Shown in pieces: positions 56,210 through 64,000 of a DNA stretch of 64,000 bases; the first letter of the stretch is position 1, and the number at the start of each line of letters is the position of its first letter. The stretch is from Vibrio sp. 16 (GTDB lineage: Bacteria > Pseudomonadota > Gammaproteobacteria > Enterobacterales > Vibrionaceae): NCBI RefSeq assembly GCF_963681195.1, contig NZ_OY808997.1:2976001-3040000 (forward strand). The letters run 5' to 3'. The position numbers were made by a program, and so were the translations under genes. The notes below the pieces were generated by a model. That model saw only the letters and a list, made by a program, of their open reading frames with translations. It did no database searches and had not been told where the DNA came from.

Positions 56210-56230
56210 AATCTTATGTGTATCGCTAGG

Positions 56231-59200
56231 TTAACTTGTCAGTAAGTGTTGTAGCTTATTGCGCAGCCCTTCAATATGAGCGCGTTGTGGGCTTTGTTCG
56301 TTGCAGTGCTCCAGAATGTAATCTAGAGAGCTCAATACCGTTCTCCATCGAGGGGTTTTAGGTAGGGTTTCGATACGCAAGTATTTATCAAGCGTTCGGG
56401 TTTGAAGCGTGCTCCGGTCAAGATAAACGCGCCACAAACCGCTCTTCTCTGCAAAGGCAAACTTGGTTTCTCCTGTAACGCTTTCCCAGTACTCCAGTGC
56501 GTTAGTCATTGCATCGACCAATATTTCACGCATCACCTCTTGTTTGGGTTTGCTGTCTGAAGATACTTTATCCGCAAGACGAGTGAACTCGCCACCGAGC
56601 TCTTTGAGCTCTTGCAGCTTGGCTTTGTCCCCATCGAAAGCATAGCTTGATAGGGCTTCAATCGCCGTTTCAAGATTATTGATTCGACTGGCATTGATGC
56701 TTCCACCGACATTGAATATATAAATGGAGCGCAGCCCAGAGCCTTCTGGCAGTTTGAGAATGTCTGTAGAAAGGTGCTGTCTAACATCTTCAACATACAC
56801 GTCTATGGTTCCACAGTAGTGATCCTGAGTGATATTGAGGAATTTCGGTGCGATAAGCTCTTCGGCCGATGAACGCTTAAGTTGCTCCGTCGAACGCTTG
56901 AACAGTTTTGAAGCTGCCTCGTTGGCAAAACGTATTTTGTTGTCCTCTCGAACACAAATAATGGCTTCAGGCGCGGTTTCAAGCTGTTCGAGAAGTCGTC
57001 CTTGCGTTTCAAGCAGACTCGCTTCGACTAAAGCACGCTGCTTGAGTTCTAGTTGTAACTGTTGATTCTCAATCCTGCGCTGTTCGGCTTTACTCGCGGT
57101 TAGGTGCGCGCGAATACGAGCGGCTAGCTCCTGTTTATTGAACGGCTTAGACAAATAGTCGTTCGCGCCCGCCTCGAAGCCACGTAGACGGTCGTCGGCT
57201 TGATTTAGCGCGGTTAGCATAATGACAGGCAGCTGTGCGTGATCGTAATCTTGGCGGAGTTTCTCACATACTTGATAGCCACTCATGCCTGGCATCATAA
57301 TATCGAGTAATACCAGCTCCGGCTTCTCTGCTTCCAGTTTTTCGAAGGCTTCTAAACCATCTTTGGCTGTTTGAACACGGTAACCTTCTAATCTGAGGAA
57401 ACTATCCAAGACCCGTAAGTTGACAGGTTCATCGTCGACAACCAGTAATAGTGGTCCATCAGGGTTCACTGGCACGTTGGTTACCTCGGCAAGTTCAATA
57501 TCTGTGCTTTCTGGTGCTTGGAAATGTGGGCTGTCGAATTGACTCGCTGAAGCAATTTGTTCTTCTGTTGCTATCGGAAGCGTAAAGCTAAACGTGGTTC
57601 CAACCATTGGTTGACTGCTGACATACAAAGAGCCTTTCATTAGCTCAATGAGTTGTCGGCTAATCGACAATCCTAGGCCAGCTCCTTGTCTGTAGCGACT
57701 GGCATCGTTGCCTGCTTGAATCAGCGGTTCAAAGATGTGGTCGAGTTGGTCTGCAGGAATACCCTGGCCAGTATCGACGACTTGAACGCGAATGTTGTTG
57801 TCAACCACAGTTGCAGAAATAACAATTTTCCCTTCTGTAGTGTATTTGATCGCGTTGCCAATCAGGTTGTATAGGACTTGCTCAAGACGCTGAGGGTCTG
57901 CACTCACCCAAACCGGTTCTTCTGGCACTTGATTGATAATGCGCAGTGGCTTGTTGCCCAGCAGATGAGAAGAGAGCTCAAGTACCAAGTGGGTTGAGCC
58001 AGATAAATCGACCGCGCTGGTTTCGATATCTAAGTTGCCATAACGCATTTTATGGTAGTCGAGTAAGTCATCGACGAGGGTCGCCAAGCGTTGTCCGCTG
58101 CTGATGATGATATCGAGTTGGTACTTGTGATCGGCGGTAATAGGGCCATTAGCGCCTGAAATGAGTGCTTCAGCGATCCCCACCATACCGTGCAGTGGTG
58201 TACGCAGCTCATGAGAGGTCGTCGCGAGAAACTCATCTTTCAGTTTGTTGGCTAACTGCAACTCATCATTCTGTTTTTGGATAAGCTGTAAGTTGCTCTC
58301 TAGTTCTTCATTTTGCTGTTTGATCAATTGAATTTTTTCACGAATAGAACGTTGCATCCGTTCAAAGCTTACAGCCAAACGTCCAATTTCATCCTTTCTT
58401 TCCATGTTGATCATGTCTGCATCCATGTCTCCAGCTGAGACTTTTTCTGCAGCCCACGTCAATTTTAACAATGGGGAAGTAATAAAGTTGGATAGGTAGT
58501 GAGACGCCATGACCACGAGTACAATCGCAATCAGCATGGCGGCAACAAACAGTTTTTCGAGTTGGTGAACGCGCGCGAAGGCGACACTTTCTGGTACTTC
58601 AACAACCAACGCCCAATCAATGCCTTTTAGCGATACTGGGCTGTATGCCGCGATGGTTTCTTCGCCGGCAGTGTTGGTATAAGTCCCGACGTTGGTCAAA
58701 CCGTTCAGCGCGAGAGTGACAACTTCGTTACTTAATTCGATATCTTCTTTTTGATAAGCCAATGTTCGTGACTGGTAATCAGGTCCCACCAATAACGTCT
58801 TCATTGAGGCAATATTGTTGGTGTCTGAAATCAGTTTGGTGATGCCATTGTTAGGCAAGCGGAACATCGCGTAGCTGTGCAAATATCCTTGCTGAATAAT
58901 CGGTGCTCCCAACCAAGCAACCGACTTTCCTTGTTCTTGAGTGAAGTCGGAAATCAATACTGGGGTGAAGTCTTCATTCGCTTTGCGTTTTTCTGTAACC
59001 AAATCACGCAACTTCTTAAATGATTGACCTAAGTTGGCATCCTTGTAGCGCCCAGTAAGTAGGTTAGTACCGAAATTGTCATATTTGAAGATTGAATAGG
59101 TGACATTACCATCTCTATCGACCAACAGAATATCGTCAAAATCGGAGCGCTTCAAAAGCTCTAGATACGCCCAGTGGTAGCGTTTGTGCAGTAGACGATA

Positions 59201-59617
59201 ACGTTCTGTTCCGTTGAAAATGTTTGATTGAGGCAGGATAGACGTTTTGATTTGATCGCCAGATCCTTGAATGTAACGCTTTTGTGCATATTCGCGCGCA
59301 CTTTCAATATCTAGCCCCAAGCTTTGGAAGGCATTGACTAAGCCGTAAAAACGTCCGCCACTGGCATACGCGAGCTCGGAGCGGACAAAGCCCATCACCT
59401 CGGATTCTTTAGCATACAGGTAATCCACCACTTGTTGCTGCTTGCTATCGCGCACAGAGACAAGGTGCGACGTGCTCTGCTCTTGTAGGTCGGTGGTGTG
59501 AGATTGTAAGAAAAAGATAGCTGTAATAGTCAGCGGCGTAATGCTTAGCGCAAGAAACGCGAACATCAGCGTATTCTGAAGACGCTTGAATCTTTGTTTG
59601 CGATACAACTTAAACAT
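56231..59617 (-). CDS. chiS: ChiS, hybrid sensor kinase regulator of chitin utilisation
   Basis: Inner-membrane regulator that activates chitin genes when CBP is sugar-bound. Two membrane helices (about 18-37 and 355-372) flank a periplasmic sensor. Then come HAMP (about 375-425), HisKA with H469, HATPase (DTGQGI, GAGLGLS), and a receiver domain with D772, both at exactly the V. cholerae ChiS positions. A PAS-like domain (about 870-970) and a C-terminal region (about 1020-1128) correspond to the DNA-binding domain described for V. cholerae ChiS. 1128 residues. Confidence 0.96.
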   Translation of the reverse strand: MFKLYRKQRFKRLQNTLMFAFLALSITPLTITAIFFLQSHTTDLQEQSTSHLVSVRDSKQQQVVDYLYAKESEVMGFVRSELAYASGGRFYGLVNAFQSLGLDIESAREYAQKRYIQGSGDQIKTSILPQSNIFNGTERYRLLHKRYHWAYLELLKRSDFDDILLVDRDGNVTYSIFKYDNFGTNLLTGRYKDANLGQSFKKLRDLVTEKRKANEDFTPVLISDFTQEQGKSVAWLGAPIIQQGYLHSYAMFRLPNNGITKLISDTNNIASMKTLLVGPDYQSRTLAYQKEDIELSNEVVTLALNGLTNVGTYTNTAGEETIAAYSPVSLKGIDWALVVEVPESVAFARVHQLEKLFVAAMLIAIVLVVMASHYLSNFITSPLLKLTWAAEKVSAGDMDADMINMERKDEIGRLAVSFERMQRSIREKIQLIKQQNEELESNLQLIQKQNDELQLANKLKDEFLATTSHELRTPLHGMVGIAEALISGANGPITADHKYQLDIIISSGQRLATLVDDLLDYHKMRYGNLDIETSAVDLSGSTHLVLELSSHLLGNKPLRIINQVPEEPVWVSADPQRLEQVLYNLIGNAIKYTTEGKIVISATVVDNNIRVQVVDTGQGIPADQLDHIFEPLIQAGNDASRYRQGAGLGLSISRQLIELMKGSLYVSSQPMVGTTFSFTLPIATEEQIASASQFDSPHFQAPESTDIELAEVTNVPVNPDGPLLLVVDDEPVNLRVLDSFLRLEGYRVQTAKDGLEAFEKLEAEKPELVLLDIMMPGMSGYQVCEKLRQDYDHAQLPVIMLTALNQADDRLRGFEAGANDYLSKPFNKQELAARIRAHLTASKAEQRRIENQQLQLELKQRALVEASLLETQGRLLEQLETAPEAIICVREDNKIRFANEAASKLFKRSTEQLKRSSAEELIAPKFLNITQDHYCGTIDVYVEDVRQHLSTDILKLPEGSGLRSIYIFNVGGSINASRINNLETAIEALSSYAFDGDKAKLQELKELGGEFTRLADKVSSDSKPKQEVMREILVDAMTNALEYWESVTGETKFAFAEKSGLWRVYLDRSTLQTRTLDKYLRIETLPKTPRWRTVLSSLDYILEHCNEQSPQRAHIEGLRNKLQHLLTS

Positions 59618-59811
59618 GATGAAAATAGACTTTCCGTGGCAATGCGGCTCTCAAGCAGAGAAGGGTCTAGGTGTGCAGGGACCATGCTGCCTGAAGAGCA
59701 AAGTGAAAAACGTTGATTCCTAATCTGACAAAATTAACGAGTTTTTTTACTTTGACAAGTAAGTCGCATTTAAAGCGTGGAGAAAGGCGCAAATTTATCG
59801 GTAATTATTTA

Positions 59812-59846
59812 TAAAAGCCCCAGTTATGGTCGAGTAACTGGGGCTT
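59812..59846 (-). terminator. Terminator of rsmC
   Basis: A 12-bp stem AAGCCCCAGTTA/TAACTGGGGCTT with an 8-nt loop, followed on the minus strand by TTATAAA. Between here and chiS (59618-59811) only the chiS promoter region is expected. Confidence 0.8.
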
Positions 59847-59851
59847 AGAGA

Positions 59852-60874
59852 CTATTTTTGGGCGTGGTAAATGGTGAACTTGTTGGTCTTATTTAGCGTC
59901 TCGCAATTACCATACGCTTGTTCAATAATGGGCGGGTATTTCAAGAAACTGTTGGCAACGATAAAGAGCTCACCTTGTTTCGTTTGTTGTTTAGGCGCTG
60001 TGGCGAGTAAGGTTTCGGTTGCACTGTAGCTAGTGTCCAGACCTGCATGAAAGGGCGGATTACTAACGATAAACTGATAGTCATCGCTGGTATCTGAATA
60101 CACGTCCGAGGCAAACACCTTACCTGATAGTTGGTTTGCCGCTAAGGTCGCTTTACTCGACTCAACCGCGAGCGCGCTGATGTCACACATTTCGAGCTCG
60201 ATCTCTGGGTTAAGTGTCGCCATTACTGATCCAATCACACCGGCGCCACAACCGAAATCTAGCACTTTTCCTGTCAATGCTGGCAAAGTATCCAAGAGCA
60301 ACTGACTGCCCACATCAAACTGGCCATGACTGAATACACCAGGTAGGCTTTTTATGGTTAAGTTGTGCGCTTTGTAGCTGACTTGGTAGCTCTTGAACCA
60401 GTCAGACATCGCAAAGGGTTTGACCTGTTCAGTGCATTTTCCCCAATAGAATGAGCATCGACGCGCGGAATCAAACTTGGTTATCGGCCCATAAGGCTTA
60501 AACATCTTTTCAATGCTTTTTATTCCAGAGCGGTTTTCTCCGACTACGACGATTTCTGTATCAGTGCCAAGTTTAGCCATCAGCATTGCGAGTAGGTAAT
60601 CTGCTTCTGCTTTTGCTTTTGGCCAATAAAGCAGCACCATGTCGGCTTGAGTCTCTTGAGTAAACTCTGCACCAAATACACGAGTAATATGATCGTATGA
60701 TTTGAGCTGGCGGTAGTAACCATAGTTGGTGGTGAACACACTCACGGATTCACAATGTTTGGCCAGTTCGACAGGAAACAGATCTTCGGCTTCGCCAGCG
60801 ACAAGCACGTGCTTTCCTGCAAAGTAAGCAAGTTGGCGCTCTGCGATTTGACTCGGTGCGATATAAGCAGACAT
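59852..60874 (-). CDS. rsmC: RsmC, 16S rRNA m2G1207 methyltransferase
   Basis: Methylates G1207 of 16S rRNA in the 30S subunit using SAM. Two tandem Rossmann-like domains: the N-terminal one is degenerate, and the C-terminal one has SAM motif [11 protein letters not shown] and catalytic NPPFHAG. 340 residues, near the E. coli 343. Confidence 0.94.
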   Translation of the reverse strand: MSAYIAPSQIAERQLAYFAGKHVLVAGEAEDLFPVELAKHCESVSVFTTNYGYYRQLKSYDHITRVFGAEFTQETQADMVLLYWPKAKAEADYLLAMLMAKLGTDTEIVVVGENRSGIKSIEKMFKPYGPITKFDSARRCSFYWGKCTEQVKPFAMSDWFKSYQVSYKAHNLTIKSLPGVFSHGQFDVGSQLLLDTLPALTGKVLDFGCGAGVIGSVMATLNPEIELEMCDISALAVESSKATLAANQLSGKVFASDVYSDTSDDYQFIVSNPPFHAGLDTSYSATETLLATAPKQQTKQGELFIVANSFLKYPPIIEQAYGNCETLNKTNKFTIYHAQK

Positions 60875-60899
60875 AGAGGGACTCTACCAAGAATTAAAG

Positions 60900-60926
60900 A
60901 CGGGGGATTTTCGCATAATCCCCCGT
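60900..60926 (-). terminator. Hairpin between AI-2E-family gene and rsmC
   Basis: A 10-bp stem ACGGGGGATT/AATCCCCCGT with a 7-nt loop; on the minus strand followed by CTTTAATT. A moderate terminator for the transporter gene, lying 20 nt past its stop. Confidence 0.65.
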
Positions 60927-60945
60927 TGATACCAACTGGTAGCGG

Positions 60946-62049
60946 TTAGTTTTGATCTTGTCGGTCGAGGAAGTCTTTGAACTCTTCCTCGTAGATATTG
61001 AACAGAACCATGGTGACAGCGAAGATCAAAGGGCCATAGATAAGTCCGATTAAGCCAAATAAATGTAAGCCGCCCAACAGTGAGAAGAAGATCATTAGAG
61101 TGCTCATGCCGGCATTACCGCTGCCCTGCATCAGTAGCGGGCGAAGTAGATTATCGATTGAGCCTACGATGGCAATGCTCCAAATGGCAAGGAAGATTGC
61201 CCAAGTGCTATCACCGGTCAAATAGAGGTAGACAGTTGCAGGGATCCAAATTAGAGCGGTCCCGACCACAGGGATGAAAGACGCAAAGCCCATCATGGTG
61301 CCCCAGAACAGTCCAGGGAAACCGGCTAGCCACATCCCAATTCCCCCCGCAATACCCTGCGCGATAGCGGTTAAAAATGAGCCCATCACAGCAGACTTTG
61401 ATACTTGCTCTACTTCATCAAGCAGCTTGTCTTCTTGGCTTCGAGAGAGTGGCAAGATATGACGAATGGCGCTGATGATCTTATCGTGGTCGCGGAGCAA
61501 GAAGAAAAGAACGAACAACATCAGGAAAAAATCCATCAAGAAGTTGGTTGCATCGCCCAAAATCTTTGCACTGATACCGACGAGATTACTGCCGAATGTC
61601 GTGGCGAATTGGCCAACTTTTTGGGCAATTTCTTGTGGTTCAACGGTATCAAATGGCAAGTAGGTGTTGACCAACGATAGACCTTTCACCACCCAAGGGT
61701 GTTCAAAGAGGGTTTGGATCCCACCATGCGTAACCCATTGGTACACATTTTGCGAAAAAGCCGAGCCTTGCTGCACGATTGCGGCAAACACAAACAAAAG
61801 TGGCACAACAATAATGAAGGTTAAAACCACACATGAAAGTAAGGACGAGATATTAGGATGGTTTGGTAGCTTCTTTTCGATCCACTCATGAATAGGAAAC
61901 ATGAGTAGAGAGATAATGAATGCCATTACGATAGAGTTGATATACGGTTCGACCAATAGAAAACAGGCAAAACCAGCAGCCAAAAGAGCGGTAATGAGGA
62001 CCCAATGGCTGGAGGTGATTTTCACTTTATCTGACACGATTTTGTCCAA
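60946..62049 (-). CDS. AI-2E (PerM/YdiK) family membrane protein
   Basis: Integral membrane protein with about 7-8 helices, 367 residues. Family motifs include LLRDHDKI before a cytoplasmic segment and GIAGGIGMWLAGFPGLFWGTMMG, then DNLLRPLLM and GLIGLIYGPLI near the C-terminus. Members include TqsA (AI-2 exporter) and Na+/H+ antiporters; the substrate here is unknown. The name does not mean it transports autoinducer. Confidence 0.88.
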   Translation of the reverse strand: MDKIVSDKVKITSSHWVLITALLAAGFACFLLVEPYINSIVMAFIISLLMFPIHEWIEKKLPNHPNISSLLSCVVLTFIIVVPLLFVFAAIVQQGSAFSQNVYQWVTHGGIQTLFEHPWVVKGLSLVNTYLPFDTVEPQEIAQKVGQFATTFGSNLVGISAKILGDATNFLMDFFLMLFVLFFLLRDHDKIISAIRHILPLSRSQEDKLLDEVEQVSKSAVMGSFLTAIAQGIAGGIGMWLAGFPGLFWGTMMGFASFIPVVGTALIWIPATVYLYLTGDSTWAIFLAIWSIAIVGSIDNLLRPLLMQGSGNAGMSTLMIFFSLLGGLHLFGLIGLIYGPLIFAVTMVLFNIYEEEFKDFLDRQDQN

Positions 62050-62134
62050 AGGTTTGACGTTGTATCAGTATAATGGCTTTAAAACAGGCAGTTATCAACG
62101 AAGAATCAAATGAGTATCAGAGGTGAGTCAAACT

Positions 62135-62254
62135 ATGGGGTGCTGTAATAATGATAAAGGTTGTGAAAAGCAGCAAAAAGCGAGGCGCGTGATTCCTTGG
62201 TTTCGTATCGTTTTACTTGGCTTAATTGTGTTGGTTGTTATTCATTGGCAATAA
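62135..62254 (+). CDS. Small 39-residue Cys-containing membrane peptide
   Basis: The frame starts ATG at 62135 after AGGTGA (62120-62125, 9-nt spacing) and ends TAA at 62252-62254. The sequence has C3, C4 and C10 at the N-terminus, then a Lys/Arg stretch (about 11-18), then one hydrophobic helix (about 21-37). The positive-inside rule predicts the cysteines are cytoplasmic. I do not recognise a family. A competing 12-codon frame opens at 62110. Its 3' end overlaps the hemL terminator. Confidence 0.55.
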   Translation: MGCCNNDKGCEKQQKARRVIPWFRIVLLGLIVLVVIHWQ

Positions 62255-62277
62255 AAAAGGCTGCAAAAGGCAGCCTT
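62250..62277 (-). terminator. Terminator of hemL
   Basis: An 8-bp stem AAGGCTGC/GCAGCCTT with a 5-nt loop, followed by T6 on the minus strand. It lies 20 nt beyond the hemL stop and overlaps the end of the small plus-strand frame. Confidence 0.88.
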
Positions 62278-62296
62278 CATAATTTGCTTATTGCGA

Positions 62297-63589
62297 TTAC
62301 GCTTCTTTCGCTAGGATGGCAAAACAGCGATCTGCGGCTTCCAATGTCGCTTCAATCTCTTTGCTGCCATGAGCAAGAGACGTAAAACTTGCTTCGAAAG
62401 CAGAAGGTGCCAGATAAACACCGTGGTCTAGCATCAGGTGGAAGAAGCGCTTGAAGCGTTCGATATCACACTTAGTCACGTCTTCGTAACTGGTAATGGT
62501 TTCTTGGTCGGTAAAGAAGAAACCGAACATGCCACCAACTTGGTTAACCACCAGTGGGATACCATGGTTATCGGCTAGCTCTTTAAAGCCATCAGCCAGC
62601 TGTTTCGTTTTAGAAGCAAGACGTTTTTCGTTGCCTTCTTCTTTTAGAAGGTTCAGACAAGCAAAACCAGCAGCCATAGCGACCGGGTTACCTGATAGTG
62701 TACCTGCTTGGTACACTGGACCAGTTGGTGCAATGTACTGCATCACTTCTTTACGTCCGCCAAACGCACCCACTGGCATACCGCCACCAATGACCTTACC
62801 GAGTGTTGTTAGGTCTGGCTTGATGTTGTAGTAACCTTGAGCACCACCTAATGCAACGCGAAAGCCCGTCATGACCTCATCAAAGATCAGCAGTGCACCT
62901 TCTTCATCACAGATTTGACGTAAGCCTTCATGGAAACCTTCTACAGGAGGGATACAGTTCATGTTGCCTGCAACCGGTTCAACGATGATACATGCGATCT
63001 CGCCTTTGTTAGCCGCAAACAGCTCACGCACCGAATCTAGGTCGTTGAAAGTAGCGGTAAGTGTGTGTTTAGCAAAATCTGCAGGTACACCCGGAGAGCT
63101 TGGTTGACCTAGTGTTAGGGCTCCAGACCCCGCTTTTACTAGCAAGCTGTCGGCATGGCCGTGGTAACAGCCTTCGAATTTCATGATTTTGTCACGACCA
63201 GTGAAGCCACGAGCAAGACGAATCGCACTCATGGTCGCTTCTGTACCAGAGCTCACCATGCGGATTTGCTCCATTGACGGTACTAGCTCAGACACAAGCT
63301 CAGCCATCGCAATTTCCATTTCAGTCGGTGCGCCAAAGCTAAGGCCACGCTGAGCGGCATCAATCACGGCTTCACGGATGACCGCATGGTTATGACCGAG
63401 AATCATTGGTCCCCAAGAACCAACGTAGTCGATATACGCTTTACCATCAGCATCAAAAATAAGAGGGCCATCTGCGCGCTCGACAAAAATTGGAGCGCCG
63501 CCAACGCCGTTAAAAGCACGCACTGGAGAGTTGACACCGCCAGGAATGGTTTGCTGTGCTTTCTCGAATAAGTCTGCTGATTTGGTCAT
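62297..63589 (-). CDS. hemL: HemL, glutamate-1-semialdehyde 2,1-aminomutase
   Basis: PLP enzyme that makes 5-aminolevulinate for heme. Fold-type I aminotransferase. The PLP lysine K265 lies in [27 protein letters not shown] and [15 protein letters not shown] are conserved. The frame is open upstream to 63694, but the ATG at 63589 after GAGGATA begins the conserved [12 protein letters not shown], giving 430 residues (E. coli 426). Confidence 0.96.
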   Translation of the reverse strand: MTKSADLFEKAQQTIPGGVNSPVRAFNGVGGAPIFVERADGPLIFDADGKAYIDYVGSWGPMILGHNHAVIREAVIDAAQRGLSFGAPTEMEIAMAELVSELVPSMEQIRMVSSGTEATMSAIRLARGFTGRDKIMKFEGCYHGHADSLLVKAGSGALTLGQPSSPGVPADFAKHTLTATFNDLDSVRELFAANKGEIACIIVEPVAGNMNCIPPVEGFHEGLRQICDEEGALLIFDEVMTGFRVALGGAQGYYNIKPDLTTLGKVIGGGMPVGAFGGRKEVMQYIAPTGPVYQAGTLSGNPVAMAAGFACLNLLKEEGNEKRLASKTKQLADGFKELADNHGIPLVVNQVGGMFGFFFTDQETITSYEDVTKCDIERFKRFFHLMLDHGVYLAPSAFEASFTSLAHGSKEIEATLEAADRCFAILAKEA

Positions 63590-63849
63590 GGGATATCCTC
63601 TTTTGATTGCTCGGACCAATTTGGCTCGCATTGTACCTGTCGATTCCCGTTCAATAAAACGCTTTGCAGCACATTCTGAGTACTTTGGCACCAAATAGCA
63701 GGTAATTTGGCTAAAAAAACGCTTCCCATGTGGCGAATACTTGAACGCTTCACTCAGGTATTAGATAATCCCGGTATTAATACTAAAGATGATGTTCCAG
63801 ATAGTGGCAGAAGATGCGCTCTGGAAATTCACCACTGAGAGAGGTCATC

Positions 63850-64000
63850 GTGAGCGAAGTAAACATACCACTAACATTTTCAGATGCCGCCGCTAAGCGT
63901 GTGGGGGCGTTGATTGCTGAAGAAGAAAACCCAAACTTAAAACTGCGAGTTTATATTACTGGTGGCGGCTGTAGTGGTTTTCAGTACGGTTTTACATTTG
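63850..64000 (+). CDS. erpA: ErpA, A-type iron-sulfur carrier (5' part)
   Basis: Delivers [Fe-S] clusters to targets such as IspG. Only 50 codons are visible; the gene runs off the window. The start is GTG after GAGAGAGGT. The sequence [19 protein letters not shown] and [14 protein letters not shown], with the first cluster-ligand Cys, is typical ErpA. Divergent from hemL across 260 bp, in which I see no other gene. Confidence 0.93.
   Translation, partial: MSEVNIPLTFSDAAAKRVGALIAEEENPNLKLRVYITGGGCSGFQYGFTF

Larger units (their letters stand above)
55578..56230. other. Control region between cbp and chiS
   Basis: 653 bp with no gene seen. It holds the chiS terminator at its right end and, at the left, a structured leader for the operon. 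Between them are three copies of the heptamer CGTCAAT and an SlmA-site-like sequence. The minus-strand pair TTGACG (plus 55795-55800), 17 bp, TACGTT (plus 55772-55777) is a possible operon promoter. GTGA-N8-TCAC at 55951-55966 is a further dyad without assigned protein. Confidence 0.5.

Noticed and set aside
63590..63849. IscR-binding site before erpA
   Set aside because: I looked for type 1 and type 2 IscR motifs in the hemL-erpA gap and saw no convincing match by eye.

Overview
This is a Vibrio chromosome segment, almost certainly chromosome I. The strongest evidence is a TetR-type quorum-sensing master regulator of the V. harveyi LuxR / V. cholerae HapR / V. parahaemolyticus OpaR family, a ChiS hybrid kinase next to a ten-gene chitooligosaccharide operon, and a housekeeping gene order (panBC-folK-pcnB-gluQ-dksA-sfsA-hrpB-mrcB-acnB) typical of Vibrio. 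I cannot name the species from sequence alone. The window is dense core genome. I saw no rRNA, tRNA, insertion sequence, prophage, integron or CRISPR array.

Layout. 1-4.9 kb: an unidentified 3' gene fragment, then ampD, fldB (minus strand), xerD, dsbC and recJ. 5.0-12.4 kb: the pyruvate dehydrogenase locus pdhR-aceE-aceF-lpd, with two perfect PdhR palindromes before pdhR. 12.5-16.7 kb: the LuxR/HapR-type regulator (minus, with a Qrr-pairing leader), hpt, a beta-carbonic anhydrase (minus) and a divergent SulP anion transporter. 16.8-18.5 kb: the YadGH ABC exporter. 18.6-24.5 kb, minus strand: pcnB-folK-panB-panC, dksA, gluQ and sfsA. 24.6-34.7 kb, plus strand: hrpB, mrcB, a patatin/outer-membrane-barrel protein and acnB. 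34.8-41 kb: yacL, glnK-amtB behind a sigma-54-type promoter, and an iron(III) transporter fbpABC behind a Fur box. 41-59.6 kb, minus strand: the chitooligosaccharide operon and chiS. 59.8-64 kb: rsmC, an AI-2E-family permease, an overlooked 39-residue membrane peptide, hemL and the 5' end of erpA.

How the genes work together. In the chitin block, a periplasmic chitooligosaccharide-binding protein feeds an Opp-type ABC transporter (two permeases, two ATPases). In the cytoplasm, N,N'-diacetylchitobiose is split by a GH94 phosphorylase into GlcNAc and GlcNAc-1-P, and a phosphohexomutase turns the latter into GlcNAc-6-P. GH20 and GH9 hydrolases plus an amino-sugar kinase handle other oligosaccharides and glucosamine. 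ChiS, encoded just upstream on the same strand, is the regulator. The pyruvate dehydrogenase genes, acnB and the iron transporter are central-metabolism and metal-supply functions, each with its own visible control site.

The chitin system is known in outline. The less-described items are mostly regulatory: a structured leader and repeated heptamers before the chitin operon, a terminator whose stem is also an NtrC-like site before glnK, a 16-bp palindrome in the acnB promoter, the carbonic anhydrase/SulP pair, and the small cysteine-containing membrane peptide.
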